DNA from: Actinomycetota bacterium
GTDB lineage: Bacteria > Actinomycetota > Acidimicrobiia > Acidimicrobiales > Ilumatobacteraceae
Direction: 5' to 3'
Assembly: GCA_026393575.1 (NCBI GenBank)
Contig: JAPKZX010000064.1
Coordinates: 1 to 54,704 of the forward strand
DNA length: 54,704 nucleotides
Position numbers and translations under genes: made by a program. This document shows positions 44,245 through 51,146 of the stretch, piece by piece; the first letter of the stretch is position 1; each line of letters starts with the position of its first letter. The notes under the pieces are model-generated. The model did no database searches. It saw nothing but the letters and a program-made list of their open reading frames with translations, and had not been told where the DNA came from.

Positions 44245-44844
44245 TCAGTGTCGCCACGTGGTGGCACAGTGCACCAGGGCATCAATCAATCGTTCAGTGT
44301 GTGGCGTTAGGCCTGGGCCTTCCCAATCCCACCACAGCGGACTACTTCCGCGAACTCGAGGCGGAAGTTCTAATTGCACGCCGGCATGTTCCACCACGTT
44401 GACCGGGTTGTCTTGGTGGAGTCCACGCAAGTTATTAGGAATGCCATCTATGTCATCAATGATTGTGTACGCAGGAAGATGTTCACGCAATGATGAACCC
44501 AAGTGACTGGCGAGGCGTCTGTTGCGACCACCTAAAAGAAGCGACGTAAAGAAGCCGGCACGACCGAAACCGTGAACAGTGACAACGATGTTGACGTGCG
44601 AAAGAAATGACGCCAGTTGTGGAGACTGATCGGCCGTGACTTTGTGCGAGGGGATATGCCATTCGAGATTGTCGGGCAGTTGAATGCCGTAGTACGAAGC
44701 ACCAGCACGTTCGGCTGCACGCGAAGCAATGATGTCTGTCATCTCTTCCAGTTCACCGCCATGAAATGCCATGAAACCGAAAGACGAACGAAGTTCACAT
44801 TCTTCTGAGACGTTCTCGTATGCAAGGAGTTCAGAAAGGTTCAT
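44245..44844 (-). CDS. Poly-gamma-glutamate hydrolase-like (PGA_hydro/YjqB) protein
   Basis: The 199-residue protein matches the family of phage and bacillus zinc carboxypeptidase-like gamma-PGA hydrolases: FMAFHGGELEEMTDIIA (metal-binding His and Glu), VTVHGFGRAGFF and a late NVVEHAGVQLELPPRVR. No signal peptide is seen, so it appears cytosolic. It is fused by a four-base overlap to ccdA and would be the last gene of a whiB-tlpA-ccdA operon, an odd partner for a redox pathway. The real substrate is unknown. Confidence 0.8.
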   Translation of the reverse strand: MNLSELLAYENVSEECELRSSFGFMAFHGGELEEMTDIIASRAAERAGASYYGIQLPDNLEWHIPSHKVTADQSPQLASFLSHVNIVVTVHGFGRAGFFTSLLLGGRNRRLASHLGSSLREHLPAYTIIDDIDGIPNNLRGLHQDNPVNVVEHAGVQLELPPRVRGSSPLWWDWEGPGLTPHTERLIDALVHCATTWRH

Positions 44845-45686
44845 GGCGCGGTTGTAGAAGAGGTTCGTCGGGCCACTGCTGTAGCAATTGCAATGATGAT
44901 TACAAAGATGATTCCGAGTTTTACAGCGCCAACACGCTGCAAGAACTCAACTACATTGGTTTGTAAGTTTTCCACTGTGCTGACTACACCGTCTGAACTG
45001 CGGTCGGTGATTGCACCCAACCAATACCAGGTGAGATAAAGCCCTGTGAGAACAACAAAGAGTGCGGAGACACGATCGAACAATGGAAGTCCACGCTTCA
45101 GAGTTGCGAGTAATCCGGTACGGGCAAACGCCAAGGTGACGGTGAGCGAAGTGACAAGTAGCCCCATGCCAAGGCCATAGAGAACGATGCTGATGACGCC
45201 AGAGAGGTATCCGTGACGGCCAACTGAACCAAGGATGACAGACGTAAGAAAACCAATGGTGCAGCCAATGGAAGCAACGGCGTACACGATGCCGAAGAGA
45301 AACATGTTCCAATGTGTTCGTTTGCGTTGTACCGAGACATCTGGTTGCGCAACGGGTGGCTTCCAGCCACGAAACATCGCGATACCCATAGCAATGAGAG
45401 CGATGCCTATTACTAAGGAAACATATTTTGCATTTTGCTCGATGGATTTGGTGAAGAGCCGTGAGATCAGACCAACAACAAGAAACAAACCGACGAAGCC
45501 AGATGACACTGCTGTGCCGACGCTGATAGCGCGACGCAATGTGGCTGCATTACTTTCGTCTCTGTGTAACTCGGTGCCTAAGTAATACACAAGGTACGTA
45601 GGAAGCAAAACAAAACCGCACGGATTCACAGCGGCCATCACTCCAAGAATAAAGCTGTACGCAAAGTTTCCGTCGAGCGCGATCAT
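44841..45686 (-). CDS. ccdA: CcdA-like cytochrome c biogenesis/thiol-disulfide membrane protein
   Basis: The product is 281 residues with six to seven membrane helices. The redox Cys pair is Cys23 in AAVNPCGFVLLPTY and Cys142 in ASIGCTIGFLTSV, as in CcdA/DsbD-beta. It would carry reducing equivalents from cytoplasmic thioredoxin across the membrane to a periplasmic partner, here surely the adjacent TlpA-like protein, whose gene overlaps it by four bases. A C-terminal extra helix follows. It supports heme attachment to cytochrome c, such as the ctaC domain at 34352. Confidence 0.92.
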   Translation of the reverse strand: MIALDGNFAYSFILGVMAAVNPCGFVLLPTYLVYYLGTELHRDESNAATLRRAISVGTAVSSGFVGLFLVVGLISRLFTKSIEQNAKYVSLVIGIALIAMGIAMFRGWKPPVAQPDVSVQRKRTHWNMFLFGIVYAVASIGCTIGFLTSVILGSVGRHGYLSGVISIVLYGLGMGLLVTSLTVTLAFARTGLLATLKRGLPLFDRVSALFVVLTGLYLTWYWLGAITDRSSDGVVSTVENLQTNVVEFLQRVGAVKLGIIFVIIIAIATAVARRTSSTTAP

Positions 45687-46264
45687 TCTGTAACACCGAG
45701 TTTGGTAGTCAAAATGTTGGTGAGATCTTTAGCACTCACTTCGCCTGCGCGCCGCTCAATAATGTTTCCCTTACCGTCAAGGAAAAATGTTGCGGGCAAT
45801 GTGGCAACGCCGGCTGCTGCCAACTGATCACCATCGTCCAAGTACGTGGGGTATGTAATTTTGTATTTCGCAAGAAACACATTTGCAACTTCACTGGTGT
45901 CGTTGGGGTTTATGCCAACAAAGTCAACCTGTGATCCGTACTTGAGGGAAGCAGCAGACAACGCAGGCATCTCTCGCTTGCACGGTTCACACGTGGAATA
46001 CCAGAAGTTCACCACCATCGGCTTTCCAGCAGGTGAAATAACTCCTGCTTCGCCAGTGGCATTGTCTGTCACTTCAACAAATGGAAATTTCTCTCCAGTG
46101 TTGTTGGCGTTTGTGCCGATGGTGGGAATCTGTTCTGTTCCAGGTGTTGTGAGATTGGCGTCAACGTTGTCGGAAGATTGGCTGAGGGCCCACCCTCCGA
46201 CAACGCTGACAAGTAGCACGATGACAGGAACCGCAAGAACTACTGCGCGCCGGTTCCATGTCAT
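45683..46264 (-). CDS. TlpA/ResA-like thiol-disulfide oxidoreductase
   Basis: The product is 193 residues. One N-terminal membrane anchor (about 7-27) is followed by a Ser/Thr/Asn linker and a thioredoxin fold. The active site is WYSTCEPCKREMP (Cys92, Cys95) and the cis-Pro loop is VATLPATFFLDGKG. It acts outside the membrane, reducing apocytochrome c or other disulfides with CcdA as electron source. It starts four bases after the whiB stop, so it is likely in the whiB transcript, and its end overlaps ccdA. Confidence 0.92.
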   Translation of the reverse strand: MTWNRRAVVLAVPVIVLLVSVVGGWALSQSSDNVDANLTTPGTEQIPTIGTNANNTGEKFPFVEVTDNATGEAGVISPAGKPMVVNFWYSTCEPCKREMPALSAASLKYGSQVDFVGINPNDTSEVANVFLAKYKITYPTYLDDGDQLAAAGVATLPATFFLDGKGNIIERRAGEVSAKDLTNILTTKLGVTE

Positions 46265-46268
46265 GTGC

Positions 46269-46619
46269 TCAGGCTACGAGGTGCCGGGGAATCGGTACCT
46301 CTTGAATGACTGTGACAGGTCTTGCCTTCACGGCTGGTCTGCCGCGTGGCCGGCGAACCGCCACAATGCGACCCATGTCGAGCTCTTCGCCGCCCCAGAC
46401 CCCCCATGGTTCCTCACGTTCGAGGGCCCCAGAGAGGCATGTGGCTTGGTCTGCGCACTTGGAGCAGATGGCCTTGGCACGCTGGATGTCCACCCATTCG
46501 TCAGAGAAGAACAGGTAGCTCAGGGTGCCGTTTCCGTCGGCGCAGCGCTTGCTGGAGAGGATGAGGGGCTCCTCTACAAGCGTGGTGCCTCCCATGTCGA
46601 TGTTGATTGATGTGTACAT
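46269..46619 (-). CDS. WhiB-family iron-sulfur regulator, WhiB7-like
   Basis: The product is 116 residues. Four Cys (26, 52, 55, 61) form the WhiB C-x25-CxxC-x5-C cluster site for 4Fe-4S. The GVWGG turn follows in EPWGVWGGEEL. A basic tail with PRGRP (91-95) resembles the AT-hook that marks WhiB7, the antibiotic and redox-stress regulator of actinomycetes, though the match outside this is not decisive. The ATG has AAAGGAA eight bases upstream. Upstream lie an intrinsic terminator (46676-46708) and a 54-codon ORF, resembling whiB7 attenuation. The tlpA-like gene starts four bases after its stop. Confidence 0.88.
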   Translation of the reverse strand: MYTSINIDMGGTTLVEEPLILSSKRCADGNGTLSYLFFSDEWVDIQRAKAICSKCADQATCLSGALEREEPWGVWGGEELDMGRIVAVRRPRGRPAVKARPVTVIQEVPIPRHLVA

Positions 46620-46675
46620 ATCTGTGATTCCTTTCGGTGTGGGTGTTGTGTGGTGGTGATTAGGGCGGATACAGC

Positions 46676-46708
46676 AAAAAGGCCGCTCGGGATGGTGTCC
46701 CGGCGGCC
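46676..46708 (-). terminator. Intrinsic terminator/attenuator upstream of whiB
   Basis: On the minus strand GGCCGC-CGGGA, a short loop (CACCA), TCCCG, a bulged A, GCGGCC and then TTTTT. It lies 24 bases after the stop of the small upstream ORF and 56 bases before the whiB ATG, so transcription of whiB from the upstream promoter must pass it. This is best explained as an attenuator. Confidence 0.8.
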
Positions 46709-46761
46709 TGGTGAGTGAGTGTGATCTGTGTGTTAGATCAGAACCCCACGGGGCTGCCGGG
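46699..46761 (-). promoter_or_regulatory. Possible antiterminator pairing
   Basis: CCCGGC near the end of the small ORF (46756-46761, minus strand) is complementary to GCCGGG in the 5' arm of the terminator (46699-46704). Pairing would break the terminator. A ribosome reaching the end of the ORF would cover this element and favour termination. A ribosome stalled earlier would expose it. Confidence 0.45.
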
Positions 46762-46897
46762 CGCGACGCTTATTGGCGTGCTTTGTTGCCGGTGATGACC
46801 ACATGGAGAAGGCGTGATCGACCACAGTGGCGGTATAGGCAAACGCCACGGCTGTTGCCGTGGTTGCCATAAACGCGGTGGTCTGATTGATACGCAT
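46733..46897 (-). CDS. Small upstream ORF (54 residues) in the whiB leader
   Basis: It begins ATG CGT ATC AAT CAG, encodes MRINQTTAFMATTATAV, a hydrophobic/Ala-Thr-rich middle, and a basic end KRRARQPRGVLI, then TAA. AGGA lies six to nine bases before the ATG. No known family is recognised. Its position just before a terminator and whiB suggests a leader peptide whose translation is sensed, as in whiB7 uORFs. It could also be a small functional peptide. Coding status is inferred from start, ribosome site and context only. Confidence 0.55.
   Translation of the reverse strand: MRINQTTAFMATTATAVAFAYTATVVDHAFSMWSSPATKHANKRRARQPRGVLI
46838..46868 (-). repeat. Stem-loop within the upstream ORF
   Basis: A perfect seven-base stem (CCACGGC/GCCGTGG, loop of four) is extended by an outer GGCAA/TTGCC pairing with a three-base bulge. 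It lies in the first third of the small ORF and could pause RNA polymerase or the ribosome. Confidence 0.6.
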
Positions 46898-46899
46898 GA

Positions 46900-46914
46900 G
46901 GTTCCTAGGAAACC
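46900..46914. promoter_or_regulatory. Near-perfect palindrome at the upstream ORF start
   Basis: GGTTCCTAGGAAACC is a palindrome broken by one extra base. It overlaps the presumed ribosome site of the small ORF and could be an operator or an RNA hairpin. Confidence 0.4.
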
Positions 46915-46929
46915 ACCTTTATGGCCGTT

Positions 46930-46948
46930 CGTCAACTGATTTAATGAA
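46930..46948 (-). promoter_or_regulatory. Possible -35 box with A/T-rich element for the whiB leader
   Basis: On the minus strand a 13-base A/T-rich stretch ending at 46936 is directly followed by TTGACG (46930-46935). WhiB7-activated promoters have A/T-rich DNA just before the -35. A matching -10 box is not clear, so this is tentative. Confidence 0.25.
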
Positions 46949-46981
46949 ATCCAATACCCACAAGGGTTTTGCCTTCACAGA

Positions 46982-46987
46982 TAAGGT
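46982..46987 (+). promoter_or_regulatory. -10 box of leaderless thioesterase gene
   Basis: TAAGGT is followed by six bases and the ATG at 46994. Confidence 0.5.
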
Positions 46988-46993
46988 GCCTAG

Positions 46994-47764
46994 ATGTCCT
47001 TTCGCGATCAATCTGTGCCATTTCAGATGGTCGATGGCCCAGGTCCTGGCCGACAGTTCACCACTCGCCGCCGAGTGAGACTGGGAGACGCCACCCCAAA
47101 GGGCCGGCTGCGTCTTGATGCGGTCGCTCGGTATTTACAAGACGTTGCAAACGACGACACGCGTGATGCAGATTGGAGCGATCCACATTGGTGGGTCGTG
47201 CGTCGCACTGTGATTGATGTGCACGAGTTCCCCGCGTACTTACAAGAGATTGATCTGACTACTTGGTGTGGAGGAGTTGGTTCGCATTGGGCGGAACGAC
47301 GTACACGTATTTCAGCAACAGACGGAACAGTGTTGATTGACGCTGCTGCATTGTGGGTGCATGTTGATGAAGCGACATTGCAACCAAGTCGTGTTCCAGA
47401 AGATGTCGCGGCACTGCTACTTGAGTCTGCTGCGGGCAGACAAGTAAATGCGCGTCTGATTTTACGTGAGAAAGAATTCGCAAGAGAGAACACCGTGATG
47501 CCGCAGGATTGGCCATTGCGTTTCTCAGACTTTGATGCTGTCGGACATATGAACAACGCCGCGTATTGGGAGATCGTAGAAGATTCTTTGGCAGATAAAC
47601 CCGGTCTGCGTGCGCCATTACGTGCCGTGGTGGAGCATGTTGTGCAAATTGAACAAGGTCAGACCGTGCAGAGACTAGTGACGACATTGATTGAAGACAT
47701 TGAACTTCTTGTGTCGGTCGACAATACGACGCACGCCGCAATGTGGTGCGGAACTAACCCTTAA
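46994..47764 (+). CDS. Acyl-ACP thioesterase-like double hot-dog protein
   Basis: The 256-residue protein has two hot-dog halves. The first holds RVRLGDATPKGRLRLDAVARYLQDVA and WVVRRTVIDVHEFP. The second holds LRFSDFDAVGHMNNAAYWEIVED, which has the Asp and HMNN of the FatA/acyl-ACP thioesterase family. Its expected role is releasing fatty acids from ACP or CoA. It is monocistronic with a leaderless promoter and diverges from the whiB leader ORF 96 bases away. Its 3' end overlaps the convergent MBL hydrolase gene by 11 bases. Confidence 0.85.
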   Translation: MSFRDQSVPFQMVDGPGPGRQFTTRRRVRLGDATPKGRLRLDAVARYLQDVANDDTRDADWSDPHWWVVRRTVIDVHEFPAYLQEIDLTTWCGGVGSHWAERRTRISATDGTVLIDAAALWVHVDEATLQPSRVPEDVAALLLESAAGRQVNARLILREKEFARENTVMPQDWPLRFSDFDAVGHMNNAAYWEIVEDSLADKPGLRAPLRAVVEHVVQIEQGQTVQRLVTTLIEDIELLVSVDNTTHAAMWCGTNP

Positions 47765-48809
47765 GTACGTATTCGAACACGCCGTCAATATCGCGACGTT
47801 CGAAATCACCGAGAAGTCGCAGATGCTCTAAGTGGGCGTATGCCTCACTGTCTGCCATTGCGCCTTGTGCTCGTGGTGAAAAGAGGTGAGTAGAAAACTC
47901 CATCACACTTGCAGGCCTGCTGAGACTATTGCTGGTGTCACGCAGTTTTTGTAAGCGTTCGGCGTGGTGGTCCTTGATCTGTTGCACGCGTTCGCCAACA
48001 TTGGTAAATGGAGTTCCATGCGCCGGCAATGCAATCGAAATCTGATTCGAAAAATTGCCAATCTTGTCAAGTGAATCGAAAAACAAAGTGAGTGGGTCAC
48101 CATGTGCAGTGAGGCCGCTGATGTGCGGGGTAATAGACGGCAATATATGGTCACCACTCAATAAAGTGCCTGTTTCTGGGTCAAATAGGCATAAATGGTC
48201 GTGTGTGTGTCCGGGCGTATGCACTGCCACCCAATCGCGTTTCGCAAACTTCATGCGGTCGGTTTCACGAAGGCGAACAGATGGTGTTGGTACTTTCATG
48301 AGTCGTGGAAAAGTTTGTGCTGCGCGCATACGCAATTTTCGTTTCCATGGAACATCCATTGCTGGCCCGCCCCAAGGTGGTGCTTCAAATGGTGAACGCA
48401 TCATGAGTGCGAGCTCTTCTGCGTCTACATCGGGTGGTTCAGTGGGGTCATAGAACGTCCGAAAAAGTCGGTGAGTGATGATGTCTGCACCAGACTCTGC
48501 ACGCAATTGCGCCGCGCCGCCGTAATGGTCTGGATGACTATGAGTAACAATCACAGAGTGCACGCGCTTGAGCGGCACACCAATTTGAGCGAGTCTGTTG
48601 GTGAGAGCCTTCCACGAATCTTTTCCAGGAAGACCAGGATCTACAACTGCGACACCACGTTCGTCTTCCAGCACGTACATGTTCACGTGGCCAAGGCCTG
48701 TGATGTTTGCGGGCAATTGAGTACGCAGAACTCCGGGTGCTACTTCAACGATTTCATCTGTGGCTTGTAGTTGCTCAGACTTCAACGGCCGAGGTGTATC
48801 GGTGCTCAC
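47754..48809 (-). CDS. MBL-fold metallo-hydrolase
   Basis: The product is 351 residues. The metal site THSHPDHYGG is at about 90-99, followed by HTPGHTHDHLCLFDPETGTLLSGDHIL and a late ALPAHGTPF, as in glyoxalase II-like and LACTB2-like enzymes. A C-terminal helical winged domain (SRPASVMEFSTHLF and AYAHLEHLRLLG) matches the LACTB2-type extension. The substrate is unknown, but hydrolysis of a thioester or of RNA is possible. The start is GTG, overlapping the orn stop by four bases. Confidence 0.88.
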   Translation of the reverse strand: MSTDTPRPLKSEQLQATDEIVEVAPGVLRTQLPANITGLGHVNMYVLEDERGVAVVDPGLPGKDSWKALTNRLAQIGVPLKRVHSVIVTHSHPDHYGGAAQLRAESGADIITHRLFRTFYDPTEPPDVDAEELALMMRSPFEAPPWGGPAMDVPWKRKLRMRAAQTFPRLMKVPTPSVRLRETDRMKFAKRDWVAVHTPGHTHDHLCLFDPETGTLLSGDHILPSITPHISGLTAHGDPLTLFFDSLDKIGNFSNQISIALPAHGTPFTNVGERVQQIKDHHAERLQKLRDTSNSLSRPASVMEFSTHLFSPRAQGAMADSEAYAHLEHLRLLGDFERRDIDGVFEYVLKG

Positions 48810-49369
48810 GTAGCGGGCTTCTTCATTTCGTCTGTCGTACGAAACACGCGATCACGGTAGTAAGCCATTTCCGCAACAGAATCACGAATGTCATCCAAGG
48901 CACGATGCGTTTGACCAACACTTGTAGGGCGACCATGTTCCACACCTGGGTACCAGCGACGCACAAGCTCTTTCACTGTCGACACATCGACGCATCGGTA
49001 GTGCAACCAGTTATCAATCTCGGGCATGTACTTTGCAAGGAAACTGCGGTCGGTACGAATGCTGTTGCCACACAGTGGGATCTTTCCCGATTCAGGACTG
49101 TGAACTTTGATGAAGTCGAGTGTTTGTTGCATGGCTTCGGCTTCGCTCACTGTGGACACCTTGATGAGTTCAAGAAGACCAGAGGTGGTGTGCATCTTGG
49201 TGACGAAATCATTCATACGCGCAAGAACATCGTCTGGCTGAAAGATGACTAACTCTGGGCCTTCGGCCACAATGTTCAACTCGTCATCCGTAACAAGAGT
49301 GGCTATCTCGACAATGACGTCAGTCTCGGGGTCTAGCCCTGTCATCTCGAGGTCCATCCAAATCAGCAC
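48806..49369 (-). CDS. orn: Oligoribonuclease
   Basis: The 187-residue DEDDh 3'-5' exonuclease degrades 2-5 base RNA, including pGpG. The first acid motif is WMDLEMTGLDPETD (Asp6, Glu8), followed by GNSIRTDRSFL and the final HRALDDIRDS with catalytic His and Asp. Length is typical. The start is GTG at 49369 with TAGATT six bases upstream. It diverges from dut, and the two starts are 61 bases apart. Confidence 0.96.
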   Translation of the reverse strand: MLIWMDLEMTGLDPETDVIVEIATLVTDDELNIVAEGPELVIFQPDDVLARMNDFVTKMHTTSGLLELIKVSTVSEAEAMQQTLDFIKVHSPESGKIPLCGNSIRTDRSFLAKYMPEIDNWLHYRCVDVSTVKELVRRWYPGVEHGRPTSVGQTHRALDDIRDSVAEMAYYRDRVFRTTDEMKKPAT

Positions 49370-49375
49370 TTCACC

Positions 49376-49381
49376 AATCTA
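49376..49381 (-). promoter_or_regulatory. -10 box of leaderless orn
   Basis: On the minus strand TAGATT is followed by six bases and the GTG at 49369. Confidence 0.5.
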
Positions 49382-49418
49382 TTGCCTGTTGTGATTGCAG
49401 AGGTATGTGGAGAGGTCA

Positions 49419-49424
49419 TAGCGT
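49419..49424 (+). promoter_or_regulatory. -10 box of leaderless dut
   Basis: TAGCGT is followed by GGAGAG and the ATG at 49431. Confidence 0.45.
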
Positions 49425-49430
49425 GGAGAG

Positions 49431-49865
49431 ATGCCAGAGATTCAAGTCATGCGCCTAGATGAGGGGCTACCGCTACCCAAGCAAGCGCATACGGGTGATG
49501 CTGGCGTTGATTTGTATGCATCTCACGATGCAGTTCTTGCACCCAATGGTGGCCGTGTGTTGGTGGCAACGGGAATTGCGATCGCAATACCTCTTGGTTA
49601 TGCAGGGTTTGTATTGCCACGCAGCGGCCTTGCACTGAATCATGGCATCAGCGTGGTGAATGCACCCGGATTGATTGATTCGCATTATCGCGGCGAGCTA
49701 AAAGTGGTACTCCTCAATACCGACCAAGTTCGTCCGTACCACGTGTATCGCGGTGACCGCATTGCACAACTCGTGATTCAGCGTGTTGAAGAAGTGACGT
49801 GGACTGAAGTTGCGAGTCTCGACGAAAACAATCGCGGTGGTGGTTTTGGCCACTCCGGTCGTTAA
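49431..49865 (+). CDS. dut: dUTP diphosphatase (dUTPase)
   Basis: The 144-residue trimeric dUTPase converts dUTP to dUMP and diphosphate. All five motifs are present: [51 protein letters not shown] and the C-terminal [10 protein letters not shown] arm. It is monocistronic, and its stop overlaps the stop of the convergent CoA-transferase gene (shared TTAA). A dcd gene at 9176 provides the dUTP branch. Confidence 0.96.
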   Translation: MPEIQVMRLDEGLPLPKQAHTGDAGVDLYASHDAVLAPNGGRVLVATGIAIAIPLGYAGFVLPRSGLALNHGISVVNAPGLIDSHYRGELKVVLLNTDQVRPYHVYRGDRIAQLVIQRVEEVTWTEVASLDENNRGGGFGHSGR

Positions 49866-51109
49866 CTCGTTTTCGGCAACCGAATAGAAAGAACGCCGGC
49901 CTGAGTAAGGCGTTCTACTTCTTCAGGTGAAATCCCTAACAAGCTAGTGAACACTTCGGCGTTGTCTTCGCCACGAAATTTCGGAACTCCACGCGTCGAT
50001 GTATCGGAGCCTGAGAACATCCATGGTGAGTTCGGAACACGAATGGTTGAGCCTGAACGATCGTCGGCTTCAATGATTACGTTTCGTTCTGCAGCCCAGT
50101 CGGTATTAGACAGTTCGTCCATGGTGCGCAGTGTTCCCATTGCTAAACCAGCAACTTCCATGATGCTTTCAAGTGCATCGGGGTTTGGAACTGTTGCTGC
50201 CCATTCACGAATGATGGTGCTGAACTCTTCAAAGTTCTTCAAACGAGTTTCAACATCAGTAAATCGTGGATCAGTCAATAGTTCTGGTCGATTCATTGCA
50301 GTTACAAAAAGGTCAAATGTTCCGCGTTCTGCAGGGTGACCACTCACAACTACATTTCGTCCGTCGGCTGTTTGTAGCACTGGGTAATCGCCAGGTTGAA
50401 ACGAGCGAATTTGTCCAGCAGGTACAGGGCGATCGAACAGTTCATTTTGCACGTGTTCGTTCACGTACATCATGGTTTGTGCCATTGACACGTCAATGTA
50501 TTGACCGGCGTTTGTATTTGTGCGTTGATACAGCGCAGCGAGAATTGCAGATGCCATTTCCATACCCGTGTACACATCTGCATGGCTGTGTGGATCATTG
50601 GTGAGGTCACCACCACGTGCATTTGCTTGTAAACCAGTAAGACCAGTCTCAGCATTCACAACAGATGCATATGCACGACGATGCATCCATGGACCAGTGT
50701 TTCCATAACCACTGATTGCTGCATAGATAATGCGTGGGTTGATTGCTGACAGCACCTCGTAACCGATGCCAAGTTTGTCCATGACGCCGGCTCGGAAGTT
50801 TTCAACAACAATGTCGCAATGCTCGACTAGTTGTTTGATTAGTGCAATGGCCTCTGGCTGTTTGAGGTCCATGGAGATGTTTTTCTTGCCAATGTTTTGC
50901 TGTGCAAAATAAGTAGACATTGAACCAACGCGGGGAAAAGCAAAACGAGTGAGGTCACCTTCGGGTGGTTCAAGCTTGATGACATCGGCACCCAGGTCTG
51001 AAAGCATGCGGGTGCAATGCGGCCCCGATAGAACACGAGTGAAATCCAGAACACGAATACCTTCGAGTGGTCGTTGACCATTGGGTTGGGGCGAATGATG
51101 CGTGCTCAT
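49862..51109 (-). CDS. CaiB/BaiF family CoA-transferase
   Basis: The 415-residue class III CoA-transferase starts from the ATG at 51109 ([26 protein letters not shown]). Family blocks are [47 protein letters not shown] and [17 protein letters not shown], with the catalytic Asp expected near [21 protein letters not shown]. An upstream ATG at 51148 would overlap the divergent start and looks unlikely. TACGGT nine bases upstream may be its -10. The substrate acyl group is unknown. Its genomic neighbours suggest an acyl-CoA degradation route. Confidence 0.9.
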   Translation of the reverse strand: MSTHHSPQPNGQRPLEGIRVLDFTRVLSGPHCTRMLSDLGADVIKLEPPEGDLTRFAFPRVGSMSTYFAQQNIGKKNISMDLKQPEAIALIKQLVEHCDIVVENFRAGVMDKLGIGYEVLSAINPRIIYAAISGYGNTGPWMHRRAYASVVNAETGLTGLQANARGGDLTNDPHSHADVYTGMEMASAILAALYQRTNTNAGQYIDVSMAQTMMYVNEHVQNELFDRPVPAGQIRSFQPGDYPVLQTADGRNVVVSGHPAERGTFDLFVTAMNRPELLTDPRFTDVETRLKNFEEFSTIIREWAATVPNPDALESIMEVAGLAMGTLRTMDELSNTDWAAERNVIIEADDRSGSTIRVPNSPWMFSGSDTSTRGVPKFRGEDNAEVFTSLLGISPEEVERLTQAGVLSIRLPKTS

Positions 51110-51118
51110 GCACCTATG

Positions 51119-51139
51119 ACCGTATCTAACGAATAGTGT
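51119..51139. promoter_or_regulatory. Compact divergent promoter region
   Basis: TACGGT (51119-51124, minus strand) faces the CoA-transferase and TAGTGT (51134-51139, plus strand) faces the acyl-CoA dehydrogenase. The two start codons are only 37 bases apart, so transcription of the two genes must interfere or be coordinated. Confidence 0.45.
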
Positions 51140-51146
51140 CAATGAC

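Noticed and set aside
45846-46610. A 254-residue plus-strand open frame
   Set aside because: It lies fully antisense to tlpA and whiB, both with clear motifs, and its translation has no recognisable domain.
46738-46935. A 65-residue minus-strand frame in the whiB leader
   Set aside because: The 54-codon frame at 46733-46897 has a better ribosome site and ends just before the terminator. The 65-residue frame is an overlapping alternative without support.
48707-49252. A 181-residue plus-strand frame
   Set aside because: It is antisense to orn and the start of the MBL gene, with no ribosome site or domain.
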